From Cristatella mucedo (taxonomy: Eukaryota; Bryozoa; Phylactolaemata; Cristatellidae), in NCBI GenBank assembly GCA_009760855.2, contig WPIO01000062.1, positions 1,770,001 to 1,834,000 on the forward strand: a stretch of 64,000 bases of DNA. Direction: 5' to 3'. The number at the start of each line of letters is the position of its first letter. The first letter of the stretch is position 1. This document shows, one piece after another, positions 18,150 to 30,600 of this stretch. A program made the position numbers and the translations under genes. The notes beneath the pieces were generated by a model. The model had not been told where the DNA came from. It made no database searches and was given only the letters and a program-made list of their open reading frames with translations.

Positions 18150-18235
18150 TAATAATAACAATAAAAATAATAATGCACTTGATAAAGCGGCCACAGTGAA
18201 CTCAGTCTCTTTCTAGACGCTTTACATTTGCTGAT
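18150..18235 (-). repeat. LINE-A 3' tail only
   Basis: The + strand shows ataataatgcacttgataaa, then gcggccacagtgaactcagt and ctctttctagacgctttaca, the reverse complement of the LINE-A tail with its ATT run. Confidence 0.7.
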
Positions 18236-19495
18236 ATATCGCGAGATTTCGAGAATACCTCGCTAACAATATTATGATATAATATCATATATTGAAAATA
18301 TTTTATCAGCAGTAATACATTTTTAATTTAAATTTTTAAGTTTAAAATGTGGACCCACCGGACGGATTGTGAAACCTGTCCCGGAGTGTGTAGATCGATA
18401 GGCTTATAGACTGACAGGGATAATTTTCGCGTCTACAGTAACCTTAAGCTGCTACGTTTGGAGGAAGTCACTCTCTTTTAGTGGAGGTTAAGAGTTAGAG
18501 GCCATATGCGTGCGGTTCCCGGCTTCTATACGGATTAACAGTCAGCCTTATTTTTAGTAAACACTCGTAGCATTTGAGCTAAAGAAAGTGGAATCATAAT
18601 GAAGACACTTCTTTCTTGAAGATTTTTGTCTTTTAGCGCCCTCTCTTTTACCGGGTTTGGACCAAACGACTTTGGCAATCCAAGTGCGGCCAGTATTCAC
18701 CGACTATTCCAGCGCAGTAGACCCGGAGAGGTGAGGAGTTACTCTAAACATTTTTAGTGGAACTAAAGAGACAGTAACAAGCATCTGTGCAGTTGCTAAT
18801 ATTAGCTGTTATCTGCAGTCTCACAAGTATATGGCTTTTCTTCATTTCGGCACCCCTACAGCTGCACCTCGCGGATCGGCGTCGCCTTTTTATTCCAACC
18901 CATTTGAGCGATGTCGCAAATCTAATCTAAAGTTTCCTGTATGAACTTTAAAAATGGACAGGCCGATGCACCAAGCTATGCATCTAACCTAATAACCTGG
19001 CGAGACAGCGCTGGTTCGTCGGCATACCGGCTAGCAGGCCTGTCTTTTGGCCACTGGCCTGTTTAGGCGTGCTGTTAAGGCTGAGCTGGCGTTTCTCTAG
19101 GCACTCTTGTTTTCTTCTGATCGTGCCAAATTGTTCTTGCGATTTGAGATAGGTAACTGTATGCGGTGCATGAAGGCTCTTCTGGGGTGATGCTAGTTGG
19201 ATGTACGTGAATATTTTAGTTGGCCGTATGTCCCATCAAGCTGCCCACAAGCTTTGACCGTTAGTAATTTCCAAATGTTTTTTGGTTACCTACAGCCGTT
19301 TTTCCACAGGGCCTCTGTGCCTGTAATTGCCGTTATTGTCAGTCGAGAAAGTTATTACCAGTTCGTTGCAATCCAGGTGTATTGTCCGTGAAAGTTCATG
19401 TGCCTGCACAAGAGGCTCTTTTAATGTCAATAATCGGAAATTGGGCATTCCGATGGACCTATTCTTCCTGGCGTTCTAACCTAATGCAATCCTTA
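18236..19495. other. Intergenic; nothing recognised
   Basis: No recognisable exon or repeat in about 1.2 kb. Confidence 0.4.
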
Positions 19496-19499
19496 TGTT

Positions 19500-20353
19500 C
19501 TGAGATCGATTGCGTTAATATTGACAATAAAAGTGACCTCTCGTTAGACGACCACATCAGCTCCACAATCGTCTGCCTACTTTCAGCTACATAACATTGC
19601 TAAAATTCGGGCTTGTTTAGATAAGCATATCACGTCAGAGTTGGTCCATGCATTTGTGACATCCCTTCTTGACTTCTGTAACTCACTACTTGCTGGCCCA
19701 CCGGCATGTGCAATCAGGCGATTACAGCTGGTGCAACACTCCACAGCTAGGCTTGTCTATCGTGAGCGTCGCAGTTGCCACATCACACCACTTCTCGCCT
19801 ACCTGCACTGGCTCCCAGTCGAGCAACGGATCGACTTCAAGGTTTTGTCACTCACTTTTAGGTCCCTTCATTTTATGGCTCTAGCCTATCTCTCAGATAT
19901 ACTACCCAATGAGGCCAAACATCGTACCACCCGCTTTTCGGAATCCAACAGTTTACCAATACCTCGTACAAACCTCAAATCCTTTGGACACCGTGCATTT
20001 AGTTCGTATGCTCCCAAAACCTGGAACTCACTCCCGACTTGCATCAGAACATCCCCTGACTTGACCACATTTAAAAAGAACTTAAAAACACGTAGTTAGG
20101 ACAGCATTTAGTGGGTCCCTGTGATTCGTCCTTCATGTGCTTATGCGTGCTGACACTGTGCATGCTGCCACTAACCACATTTGCATGCTGACCCTGTGCA
20201 TGTCACCCCTAACCATGTTATTCATGTTGTTTATCAAGCATGATATTATTCACTATTCGATCGCGTTTCCCTTTGCAGTAATGATAAAGAGCCGAGAAAG
20301 AGATTGAGTTATCTGAGGGGGCTTTATCAAGTGCATTATTATTATTATTATTA
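19500..20353 (+). mobile_element. L2/CR1-like LINE (LINE-A), best-preserved 3' part
   Basis: The frame 19641-20099 (152 codons) encodes the C-terminal domain after the RT: VHAFVTSLLDFCNSLLAGPP, RRLQLVQHSTARLV, CHITPLLAYLHWLPVEQRID, then LTFRSLHFMALAYLSDILP and KTWNSLPTCIRTSPDL. This series is diagnostic of L2/CR1 LINEs. Before 19620 the frame continues in another phase (LDDHISSTI...). After the stop comes a 3' UTR of about 250 bases and the tail aaagagattgagttatctga ending in ATT repeats (20335-20353). It is 5'-truncated. Confidence 0.85.
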
Positions 20354-20941
20354 TGATAATATTAAGATATTTGTGTAGAACCCTAACAAAGCTAGATCTC
20401 TTTCTTAGCACTTTGCAGATACTGACATTAAATGCCTGAATGTCAGCAAGCATAGCTGGGTCCCCTCAAACAGAGCTGTGCTTGGGTGCATATCAGGTCT
20501 CACGAGTCGTAAGAGGCTAAATCCATGGGTGTAGCGGATTGGGAAGGGGATGGCTGTGCAACAATTTCGCCCCCACTTGATTTTAGTTAAAAGGGATTCA
20601 TTCAATGGTATCCAGAATAACTGCAGCTGATTGAAAGTACACAGCTTCCGAGACAAAAATGAGCTATATAGGGTTCTTTTTATGTTCATCTGTACAGACT
20701 AAACGCCTTTTTGGGAGGTTCGTTGGGGCTTTAGATCTATGCAGTCAACAGAGAAACAGCTCCGAGAGTGCTTCCTGTAGCTCCTCCCCTACCCCGAAAT
20801 TCGGTATTGCCTCCCATGTGGCTACCAAGCTGCTTTGAGAGTGGCTCTAGGATTCTGGTGGGCAGTGAATCCACTGCACGTAGTTTCTGCTTCTTTCGAG
20901 CTTCTAGAAGAGCTGAATCAGCTCTATTGCAGCTCAATTGC

Positions 20942-21017
20942 AGCATATGTAAAGTGCCTAGAAAGAGATTGAGTTCTCTGAAGGTGTTTTATCAAGTGTA
21001 TTATTATTATTATTATT
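20942..21017 (+). repeat. LINE-A 3' tail only
   Basis: gcatatgtaaagtgcctaga, then aagagattgagttctctgaa and a final ATT run. It directly precedes the LINE-B copy. Confidence 0.75.
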
Positions 21018-21039
21018 AAAGAACCTTTGTGGGCAGTCT

Positions 21040-21500
21040 TCGAAGGGGAGTCATCGACGGCTTAGCTTCTTTGTACCTAGCTGAACTGCTGCACCAGTTT
21101 CAGCCTCTTTGCGCCCTCAGGTCCTGTGTTGACAATAAATTAGCTGTTGCATCCACCTCTGCTTAAAGACCGGTGGCGACAGAAGCTTTAGCTCTGCATG
21201 TCCTAGACTGTGGAACTCACTTCCACAATTCTTACGCAACGACAACTACTCTCCGGCTGCCGACTGTGGCCCATCTTTTTCAGTGGTCCTGAGCGGCTAT
21301 TTCCATGCTACTCGCTGCCTCAACTGCTCTCCTGACTCTGCTATGCTTCCCACTTTCTCTTTATTGGGCAAGACCAAGTCTGTTGGCAACCGAATGTGTA
21401 CCGAAAGCCGCTTAGGCTGTGAGTGCGCTATACAAAACTCTCCTGCGTAACACCCGCGTGGTTTTTATGGCTTTGTGGAGTTACAGAGATACGTTGACCT
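21040..21500 (+). mobile_element. L2/CR1-like LINE (LINE-B), 3' end
   Basis: Degraded coding (LASLYLAELLHQFQP-like, then CRLWPIF-like) and a 3' UTR shared with 23720-24540 and 27060-28290 (ttccatgctactcgctgcct, accgaaagccgcttaggctg, tggagttacagagatacgtt). It ends about 95 bases before the first coding exon of BCS1L. Confidence 0.7.
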
Positions 21501-21604
21501 TGTACAATGTCTCTAGGTTGAAGTTTGACCTCTTGTACCAAAATCTTGCTGATGCTCTTGAAGAATGGGTTTGCCTTTGTTTTGTTCTTTTAGGGCAGCA
21601 CGAG
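21501..21604 (+). promoter_or_regulatory. Possible 5' UTR intron end of BCS1L
   Basis: gttcttttag at 21584-21593 is a good splice acceptor, leaving 11 bases of 5' UTR before ATG 21605. No CpG-rich promoter is seen just upstream, so the transcription start is probably further away or within LINE-derived sequence. Confidence 0.35.
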
Positions 21605-24600
21605 ATGGTGGCCAAGGATCTGGTGTTGTCCTTGCAGGACAACCCATACTTTGGAGCTGGCTTCGGCCTGGTCGGCCTGGGTGCTCTGATGGCCGCCGCG
21701 CGAAAGGGCATGCAGTTCAGCATGGTACTCTTCCGCCGGCACTACATGATGACGCTGGAGGTGCCGAGCAAGGACAAAAGCTACCAGTGGCTGCTCAACT
21801 GGGTCAGCACGTACGGCACGAGGACTCAGCACTTGAGCGTGGATACGAGCTTCCAGCAGCACGAGACCGGAAAAATCAGCACGAAGTTCGAGTTTGTGCC
21901 CAGTCCGGGCAGTCACTTCTTCCGCTACCGGAACACGTGGATTCGTGTGGACAGGCAGCGAGAGAACAAGACCGTGGATATGACCACGGGTAATATTCCT
22001 CGTGTCAGTGTCCATTAGCTAATGTCTCCGTGGCACGCTCGGCATGTTAAACCGTGGTTGCTCTATTTAGCTTTGAGCTCGGCTGGTGGAGAGCGTGGCT
22101 GCTGGTTTTCTGGGAACAAAAACTTGATATCACATCACTGATGGCTTTGCTATAATGTTAAGAGACCATACACTGACTGGGTCAAGGGCTTTGTTGGCCA
22201 ATATACTTATTATTATATTGAGCATACATTACATGCACGGTCGTCTACACCACGGCTTTGTCTCAAGGCAACTTTTCCTAGGGTACAATTTACCGAGACC
22301 GTGAGCCCTCAATGCATTTGCTCAAGTGTCGCCTAGATTGGTCTTCCAGTTTTCCCACTTTGACAATATTCCTTTTCAGTCTCATTCGTGCTGTCAGTTT
22401 CAGACCTGCTGCATTCATGACCTTAGCTGACAAGCACTAGCGATGTCGAGAGAAGACCGTGGGAGCAGCAGCTTACTTTTCACCGGGCTCCAAGCATAGA
22501 ACGCATAGAACGTCCGATGCCTCCATAGCCTTGCTGCCGTGCTGGCTGGGGGTGGGACCGGGCAGTGAGTGAGCCAAGCAGCACTGGATTTCGACAACTC
22601 GGTTTCTAATGAGGTCAGCCATACTTCACTGAAGACCTGTGGTCCACCCAGTCAGTATAGGCCATAACGTGTTTGTATCTTATGTGTGGACCTCCCTCTT
22701 TTTTTGTGACAGCCCCAGAGCTATAATGTTCAAGCACGTGATTAAACAGAAAATGGCTAATTGGCTAATTATCTTGATCCTATAAGGTGGACTTGTGCAC
22801 GGAAAATTAGCAGTAGTGGCTTTGCCTTTCTTTCGACATGGGAAGAGAATGCTTCTGGCTAGTATCTTGAGTAAAGCCTAGTCTTCTGACCATTTGCATA
22901 TGTCATTACCACACTGTCCGAGTTAGTAGGTCTGTAACTACTCGGCCTGGTGTCTTTAATATTGCTGCTGCTGTAACTACTATCTTATGACATTACTCTC
23001 CACTACTGATAGCACTCACGCCTACCATTAAATAGCTGTCTATCACCTGTCGCATGCATTATTAGTTTTACAAGCTTTTTGTTGCCAACTTAGGTCATTT
23101 GCAGTTGTAACAGTGCATGCTGCTGAAAATGGGATTAATTCGGGCCTGTCCTAATAAGTTTCCTTCTACCTATGTATTGCACAGCATATCCGGGTATCCT
23201 TTCCTGGAGAAATTAAAATATATGAATATTATGCCTTCCCCCCCATGTCGGGTGTGCAGCATATAGGGCTACTCACACTCTACCTAACATGTCATTCCAC
23301 CATTTGCATGCACATTGAACCATAAAGATGGAGTTTCTCCATCTGATGAAAATTGATTCTGCATTGATTGCATTGCGTACAGTTTGCGATGGACGTGTAT
23401 ATTGCAGGTGCACCTTGGGAGACTGTCACCCTGACTGCATTTGGCAGGCAACGAAGCATTTATTTTGATATCTTGGAAGAAGCTCGTCAGTTGGCCATGC
23501 AGAAGCAAGAAGGCAAAACTATCGTGTATTCGGCTGTCGGCCCTGAGTGGAGGCCGTTTGGGTAGGCTATCAATTGGATTAAGTATATGCTGCGCCTGTC
23601 TGAAAAAGCTGCTTTCTAGTCTATTGCTGACAGTGACCAGCCTCTACCTGTTCACACTACTTTGATTTGTTCCTCGATGTAGATAATGCATTCAACCCAA
23701 GTCCAAATTTAGGGTGTGCTGTAGGTACCAGTCTCTGGTAAGATGAACGATAGCGTTTCTGAGTCTTGTTAGGATAAACATCTAGCATGCAGTTGCACAA
23801 TCACGTTCGATCCCTGCTAAAGATTATGGACTGCCTACCAAGGGGGGGGCTTGCAAAAAATTTAACTAGCTCCCTAGTTCTGTCTCGGCTAGATTATTGC
23901 AATTCCACTTTGACTGGGCTACCGAAAAAAAGTCGCTAGGCCACTGCAGCTTTGGGATTAATATGACTGAAAGGCAAGTCCGCAAATCCCAGAAGTTTGA
24001 CCGTGTGTCTCCTTTGCTGGAGGAGCTTCCATGGTTCCCGGTTGATCAACGGATACAGAGCAAAGTTCTCATGTAACCCACAAGCCTCGGCTTGACTCCT
24101 TTATACTTAATTGAACGGCTGCACCAATTTCAGCCTCGTCATGCCACCAGGTCCTCTATGGACAATGAATTAGGTGTTCCATTCCTCTGCTAAAAGATCG
24201 TTGGCAACAGAAGCTTTGCTCTGCAGGTCCTAGATTGTGGAACTCACTTCCACAATTCTATGCAACGATATCTGCTCTCCTGCTACCGACTGTGGCGTAT
24301 CCTATCTAGCCGTCCTGAGCTGCTACTTCCATGCTACTCACTACCTCAACTGCTCTCCTGACTCTGCTAAGCTTCTCACTTTCTCTTTGTTGAGTGAGAT
24401 GAAGTCTGCTGGCTATCGAATGCATACCGAAAGCCACTTAGGATTTGAGTGCTATATAGAAAAATCTCCTGTGTTAACACCCACATAGTCTTTTTGGGTT
24501 TAAGAAGTTACAGATGGAGATACGTTACAATAAATTACAGATGCTGTGAGGTATTACAATTCCTCTCTTTGAATATGTAGATGTTTCAATCGATGTACAC

Positions 24601-27600
24601 GTGACTGTGGATGTAAAAGAGGTGCCATTTCAACTCCCCTAGATTTATGCATCGTGCAATAACAGACAAGAGATGTTATTCATTCGGACCTGTTGTAATA
24701 GTCCCTTTCCTGAATATTTTCTGGTAGCGCAGATGGGTCTGACCACAGCGCTGCTGCTGCTGCTGGGGGGGGGCAACATTACTAAAGTACCACTGTTGGG
24801 AGTCTGAAGCTCAGCATGTGATATCATAGGAGACACCGGATGAAAAACATGCTCTACCGCCATGGGCTCCAATATCGTATGTGACTTAGTATCGAGTATG
24901 CTCTTCTTTGAAGTTTGAGCACGCTTTGGAAGAGTTTGTAAAGCTACTCACGTCCGGCAGTGCCTGCCAGCCTGCTGTGAAATAGCATTATAGGGGTGAT
25001 AATATATTAGGCAAGGCTCTAAAAAAAAAAAAAATCCTAGCTGATTAAACAGCCTCTTTTTGTATAGCGACAGAAGAGCCGTTACGGCTATCACCACCGC
25101 TTGCAGTGGCGATAAAGGATCGCCCACCGCAGGAATCGAACCCACGACCTCGGGACCGAGGTCGTGAAAGCAACCACCTTACCTAGTGTGCCATCACGGC
25201 TCACCTGTATGGTATTAATACCCAGGGCTGCTATACTTTGGCTTCATATTACCACAAGTCAAGTCACTCTTTTGGGTCTGCTCCGTGAAATGCCCCATTC
25301 TGCATGCTTTTTCCTTAGTTTGTGGCACGGTTAGATAAATGATTAGATGTGAAAAGAACATGTTGATTTCAAAGTTCAGAAATATGTAATGATCAAGATA
25401 TTGCCAACATGCTGGATACCCTGGTTCTATTACTCCTGCAGCAAAAGCCACAGCAACTCCAAGTTTTGGTTGTTCAGAGGCATTTACAATTACATGGTAC
25501 CCAGTATGTGGAATGTTGATATTTGATCATTTGTTTTTTAAATCTTTGATCAGAGCTTTTGTTGCTGTGTGCTGTTATCAGATTGATCTGATGAAAGTTA
25601 GCCCTTACTTTAATACACCCACCAGCATTCGACAAGTCCAAAGCAGTAATAAGTCCGGCATGGTTCATTTATACTGCTGAGAAGCTCTTTACAGGCTGCA
25701 CTCTGAGATATATGATATGAGTCAAATATTTAATAGGAGCTATCGGTTTTGAGCAGTATTTTGTCCTTGCTATCGAATGGTAGTATCAGCATACACCTCA
25801 TCAATAATGTCAAATTTCTTATTTGCAACAACACGATGTAAGACTGACCTTGGCGTATATATATATGCTTCAAAGATACTGATACATTTAGATAATAGCA
25901 GGTCGTGATCTGCAGACTAAGCAGAGCCTCCAGTAACATTCTTGCGAGAATGGCAGTGCCTACGTGTATTCTATTGTAGCAGAATACAATTAAACTCTTC
26001 ACGTCTGACCACAAGTCGATCTCATTATCTCTGCTGTTTTTGTCAGTGTTGGTGTCGAAATTTGTCTGGGACTTGCAAAACCTCAAGATTCCTTGATATT
26101 GCATTGCTAACTTCTGCTCGGTCTTACCTCCAATTTCCTTCAGCTGTGGAAGGATAGTACATCTGTCTTCTGCCATGGGAGAGCTAAAAAAAAACTCATT
26201 CTAGGCACTTGACCTATGTTGGAAAAGAAGCATGTCAGCTGATTAGGGATAACAGGATGAACAATTTCAGCACACATAATCACACAATAGACTAATGTTC
26301 CTGCTGTTGGAGCATATGCACCTAGGAATAGATGGGTTTAGGTTTACATAAAATTTCGAGCCAGGGGATGCCATGATAGCTAGGTCCAGCCTTGGAAACA
26401 AATGAACTATATATAGTCTTCAAAGAAGACCGTCCACTACAGTCCTTAAGGTTGAGGTTAGTTAGGATGCAGCTAAGCGACCCGAGTTCAAGCAGCAGGC
26501 GGTATGAGTAGAAGCCTGAGGAGTTGGTATTTCCCAAATAGCCGGACCAAGAGAATGAGTGGACCTAAAAGTGAGTGATGTAACTATGAAGTCGATGCAA
26601 TACAATGTCGTGTAGCCAGATCAGGTTGGAGAGAGGTGGTGAAATAGGACAGTTTTCACGTTAGCCAAAGTGTAACTCAATTTGTGCACCATCTGCATGC
26701 CTCTCATTGCACAAACAAGAAAATAAGTGTTATAGAAGGAATGCTACAATCGACACGAGCAATTGTTCTGGTTGAGTTTACTCTCCTGTATGCATTACGT
26801 ACGTACGTGCCCAAACTCCCTGTGGTTTGCAGTAATTGCTAAACTAGCCAGGAGTACTATGTTTAAGCTTGAAAACCATACAAAAATCAGGCCTGCGTGT
26901 CCATTGAGTGGCATATTATCGTAGGTCTTAGCAGTCCACCCTAGCTAAGATCAAGTGTAGCATCTCGATAAGGTATGGTTGAATCTTAGATGTACAATCT
27001 AAGAATGCATAGGTTTACTTCCAGTTTCTCCATAACCGATCCCAGAATAATGCCATACCTAGTGATCCTGGCGGTTCCACAAGGGTCTGTTCTCAGTCCT
27101 TTGCTGTTCTCCATAAATACTGAGCCTCTGAGGAAGGGGTTCGGGCCCATGGGATCGGCTGTCACTTCTATGCTGTCAATACTCAGCTGCATTTGTCATT
27201 TAAGCCATCGAAACCTGCTGCAGTGACGAATAAACTGAATGCTTGTCTTGATGACATTCGATCCTGTATATCGGCTAATTTCTTTAAACTAAACGAGGAT
27301 AAATCAAACTCAAATTCACAAGTCACCCTAATCCTGTGACTGGACTAAGGAAGGGACTTAGCTCTTCTAATTGGTGATGTGGTAATGTGACCATCATGTG
27401 CTCAAAATGTAGGTATCCTCTTTGATAACAGTCAAAAGTTTGAAAGCTTCTTAATACGACTGCTTCTACAGCTAGCTATTACATTCGGTCCCTGTCTAAA
27501 AGTAGGGACTGTCTACCACAATGGCTTGCTAAAACTCTAGCTAGTTTCCTGGTTCTGTCTAGGCTGGATTACTGCAATTTCGTTTTGGCTGGGCTACCGA

Positions 27601-30600
27601 AAAAGTTACGAAGCCTCTGAAGCTGGTGATGAATATGACTGAAAGGCTAGTCAACAAATTCAAGAGGTTCAGCCACTTGTCTCCATTGCTGAAGGAGCTG
27701 TGATGGCTTCCGGCCGATCAACAGATACAGAGTAGAATTCTTACTCTGACCCATAAGGCCCGCCACGGCTTGGCTCCTTCATACCTAGCTGAACTGCTGC
27801 ACTAGTTTCAGCCTCCTCGTGCTCTCAGGTCATCTATGAATAATCAGCTAGCTGTTCCATTTCTACTATCCTGCTTCCGACAGTGGCATATCTTTTCTAG
27901 CCGTCCTGAGCTATTATAGTCGACTCTGCTTATAAGGCTATGCGTGGGCCGGCAAATAGGCGTTCTTGTATGTGGAGTATTCCCATATGCACAGTGAGAC
28001 TAATGTACTAAAAATTTGGGATGAAGTACTATTCTTATAAACAGAGTATTCCTATATCCGATATTCTTATACTCAGACTGTACTTCCATGCTACTCAGTT
28101 AGTTAACAGCTCTAATGACTCAGCTATACTTTTCACTTTCTCTTCTTTGCATGTGATGAATTCTGTTTGCTACCGTATTCACACCAAAAACCGCTTAGGC
28201 CTTGAGTGGGCTATAGAAAACTCTAGCGAAGCACCCATTTAGTCCTTTTGGCTTTGTGGAGTTTCGGATGAAGATACATTACATTATATCTAGCTGATGG
28301 GTTTTCTTAATTCTTTATAATCCTGATATACAAAATCAGAGACTGTATCCCCCCTTTGTAACATCCCAATTGGACTCGTCACACCCCTCTTTTTAACTGC
28401 TCTATCGCTCCCTCCTTCTGTTCCTTTCACCTCTCAACTTGACTTCCCTCTCCTTTACCTAGTCTGCTTCTCTTTCCTTCTTTTGTGCTCTCTGTCCACC
28501 CTCAAGCTCGACCATGTTGATCTCGAAGTTTCTCTCTGAACCTTTAAAGTTTATTATCCTGTTTGGCTGCATACTTACTCTTCTACCAATGAGATGCCCG
28601 CACGTGCTCTTAACCAGCTTAGCTAACGTCATAAATGCTTTTATGCACAGGATCTGTCCTAGCACTCCTCACGAAGGAGGTTGTTGTCAGAACTTACAAT
28701 AAATAACGTCAGCTCCGACGTTCATCTGCCGTTTGTATCTAAAACACTCGAACTAGCAGTTGCTAAGACTTTATTAACCTTTCGGACCTAGCAAGTAAGT
28801 TTGTCGCATTTGGAGCTAATCACTCCACGATGACCTGTTTCACGAATGCTGACTTAATCAGAGTCTTTTTAATGGCTATTCTGGAGTATTCTTCGACATA
28901 CGCAGAACTAGTTTGGTCCTGCGGTTAAGGTGCTCGCCCCGACCAAGGTCTAGCTGAGGTCGTGGGCTCGAGCTCCGAAGGGGTATGTGAAATGCCTGAG
29001 TAGAGATTGATACACCGACCAGAAAGTTCTTCATGAGTGCATATCATCTTGCCTTGGACATGGCTTAAATAGCATTGCAGTGATTGAGGTTTCACCTTAA
29101 TGGGACATTTCAGTGCATACATGTCAAGGCCATGGTCATCCATGGAGCTTTTGAAGTAAACGATATCCCAAAGATATTTATAGACCTGCTTCTTTTTTTC
29201 TTATGTCGTCGCTAAGCACGATCCTAGCTCTCTTTTTATGCAAGTGACACTCTGCTCAGCCTGTGTTTTGATCCTTCCATGCTTTTCATTCCCTCGAGCT
29301 CTCAATTTTCTTGTTGCTTGCTGTGCCATCGGTCACACTTATATGGCAACTATTATATATTTCTTACAATGAATGGCGATAAGTCTAACTAAATAAATAT
29401 GGTATTTAGAACTGGAAAGCCTCACCCTCAAACTCGGTTCAGCTAGCATCTCTCCTGTAGCCTTTGCATGGAACCTGGCTTCTTATTTCAACATAACCCT
29501 TTGCAGAATGATTACCGGCATCCCAGTCAAATCTTTCCGCATTCAGTTAAGTTCAGTACAAAATTTTAAGTTTGAGAAATTCGTACGACAGCTAGATTAG
29601 TCTATGCTTTTGTTATATCCCGTATACACTTTTGTAATTTCTTACAGGTCCTAGTGACTGCATGTGCAATAATATGCTTATAGGTGTGCAAAACTTGGCA
29701 GCTATGCTTGTCTGTCACGAAACAATCACGAACAATCACAACTACCAAATATCTGCACTTGCTCTCCATCAAGCAGTCAATCATCCTCAAAGTCCTGGCA
29801 TTCACTTTTTGGTTCCTTAATAATCTTGCTCTGCCTTGTCTGCTTAAACTGTATATCTCGGGTGTCCCCTTACATTGCCCCTGACTACGGTTTCATATGC
29901 TGTGCGCAACTGTAGTACGTTTGGCATCGTAGAAAATCCTCTTGTTATCTGAAAGGAGTAGCAGCTGGGGCCATACTGCAAAGATTTTTGCGACCAGGTG
30001 AGTATAATACTAATAATATGCTATAATTATATAAAAATATAATGCTATATAAAGCTACCTGTTCCTCACAAAATGCTTCATCTCTGTAAATCGTCCTTTA
30101 CATGCCTGTGGACATGCAACATTTGTGAGTGTTATTGTAACTAATAAATTAATATAGTTTCTATTTGGCCTGCCTGAAAGGTGTAGCACGAAATTGGTCA
30201 TCTTAAGGTGCCATACAAATGGTGTATTATTATTGTCGTGCATGCTGCCACTAACCACATTTGCATGCTGACCCTGTGCATGTCACCCCTAACCATGTTA
30301 TTCATGTTGTTTATCAAGCATGATATTACTCACCATTCAATTGTGTTTCCCTTTGCAGCAGATGTAAAGCACCTAGAAAGAGATTAACTTCTCTGAGGGC
30401 ACTTTATCAAGTGCATTATTATTGTTATTGTCGTTACTATTGTTAGTAGTAGCAGTAGTAGTAATGGTAGTATCTCTGAATCTGTTGCCCGATTTTTTAC
30501 TTAGATCATGTTAAGTGCCTAGAAAGAGATTGAGTTCTTTGAGGGTGCTATATCAAATGTATTATTGTTATTGTTATTATCAGATGTTCCTTACTTGCTG

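Noticed and set aside
21590-22015. 141-codon - strand frame over the first BCS1L exon
   Set aside because: Shadow of the coding strand, which clearly encodes BCS1L.
25730-26176. 148-codon - strand gene inside BCS1L intron 2
   Set aside because: AT-rich codon use, no domain, no splice or promoter evidence.
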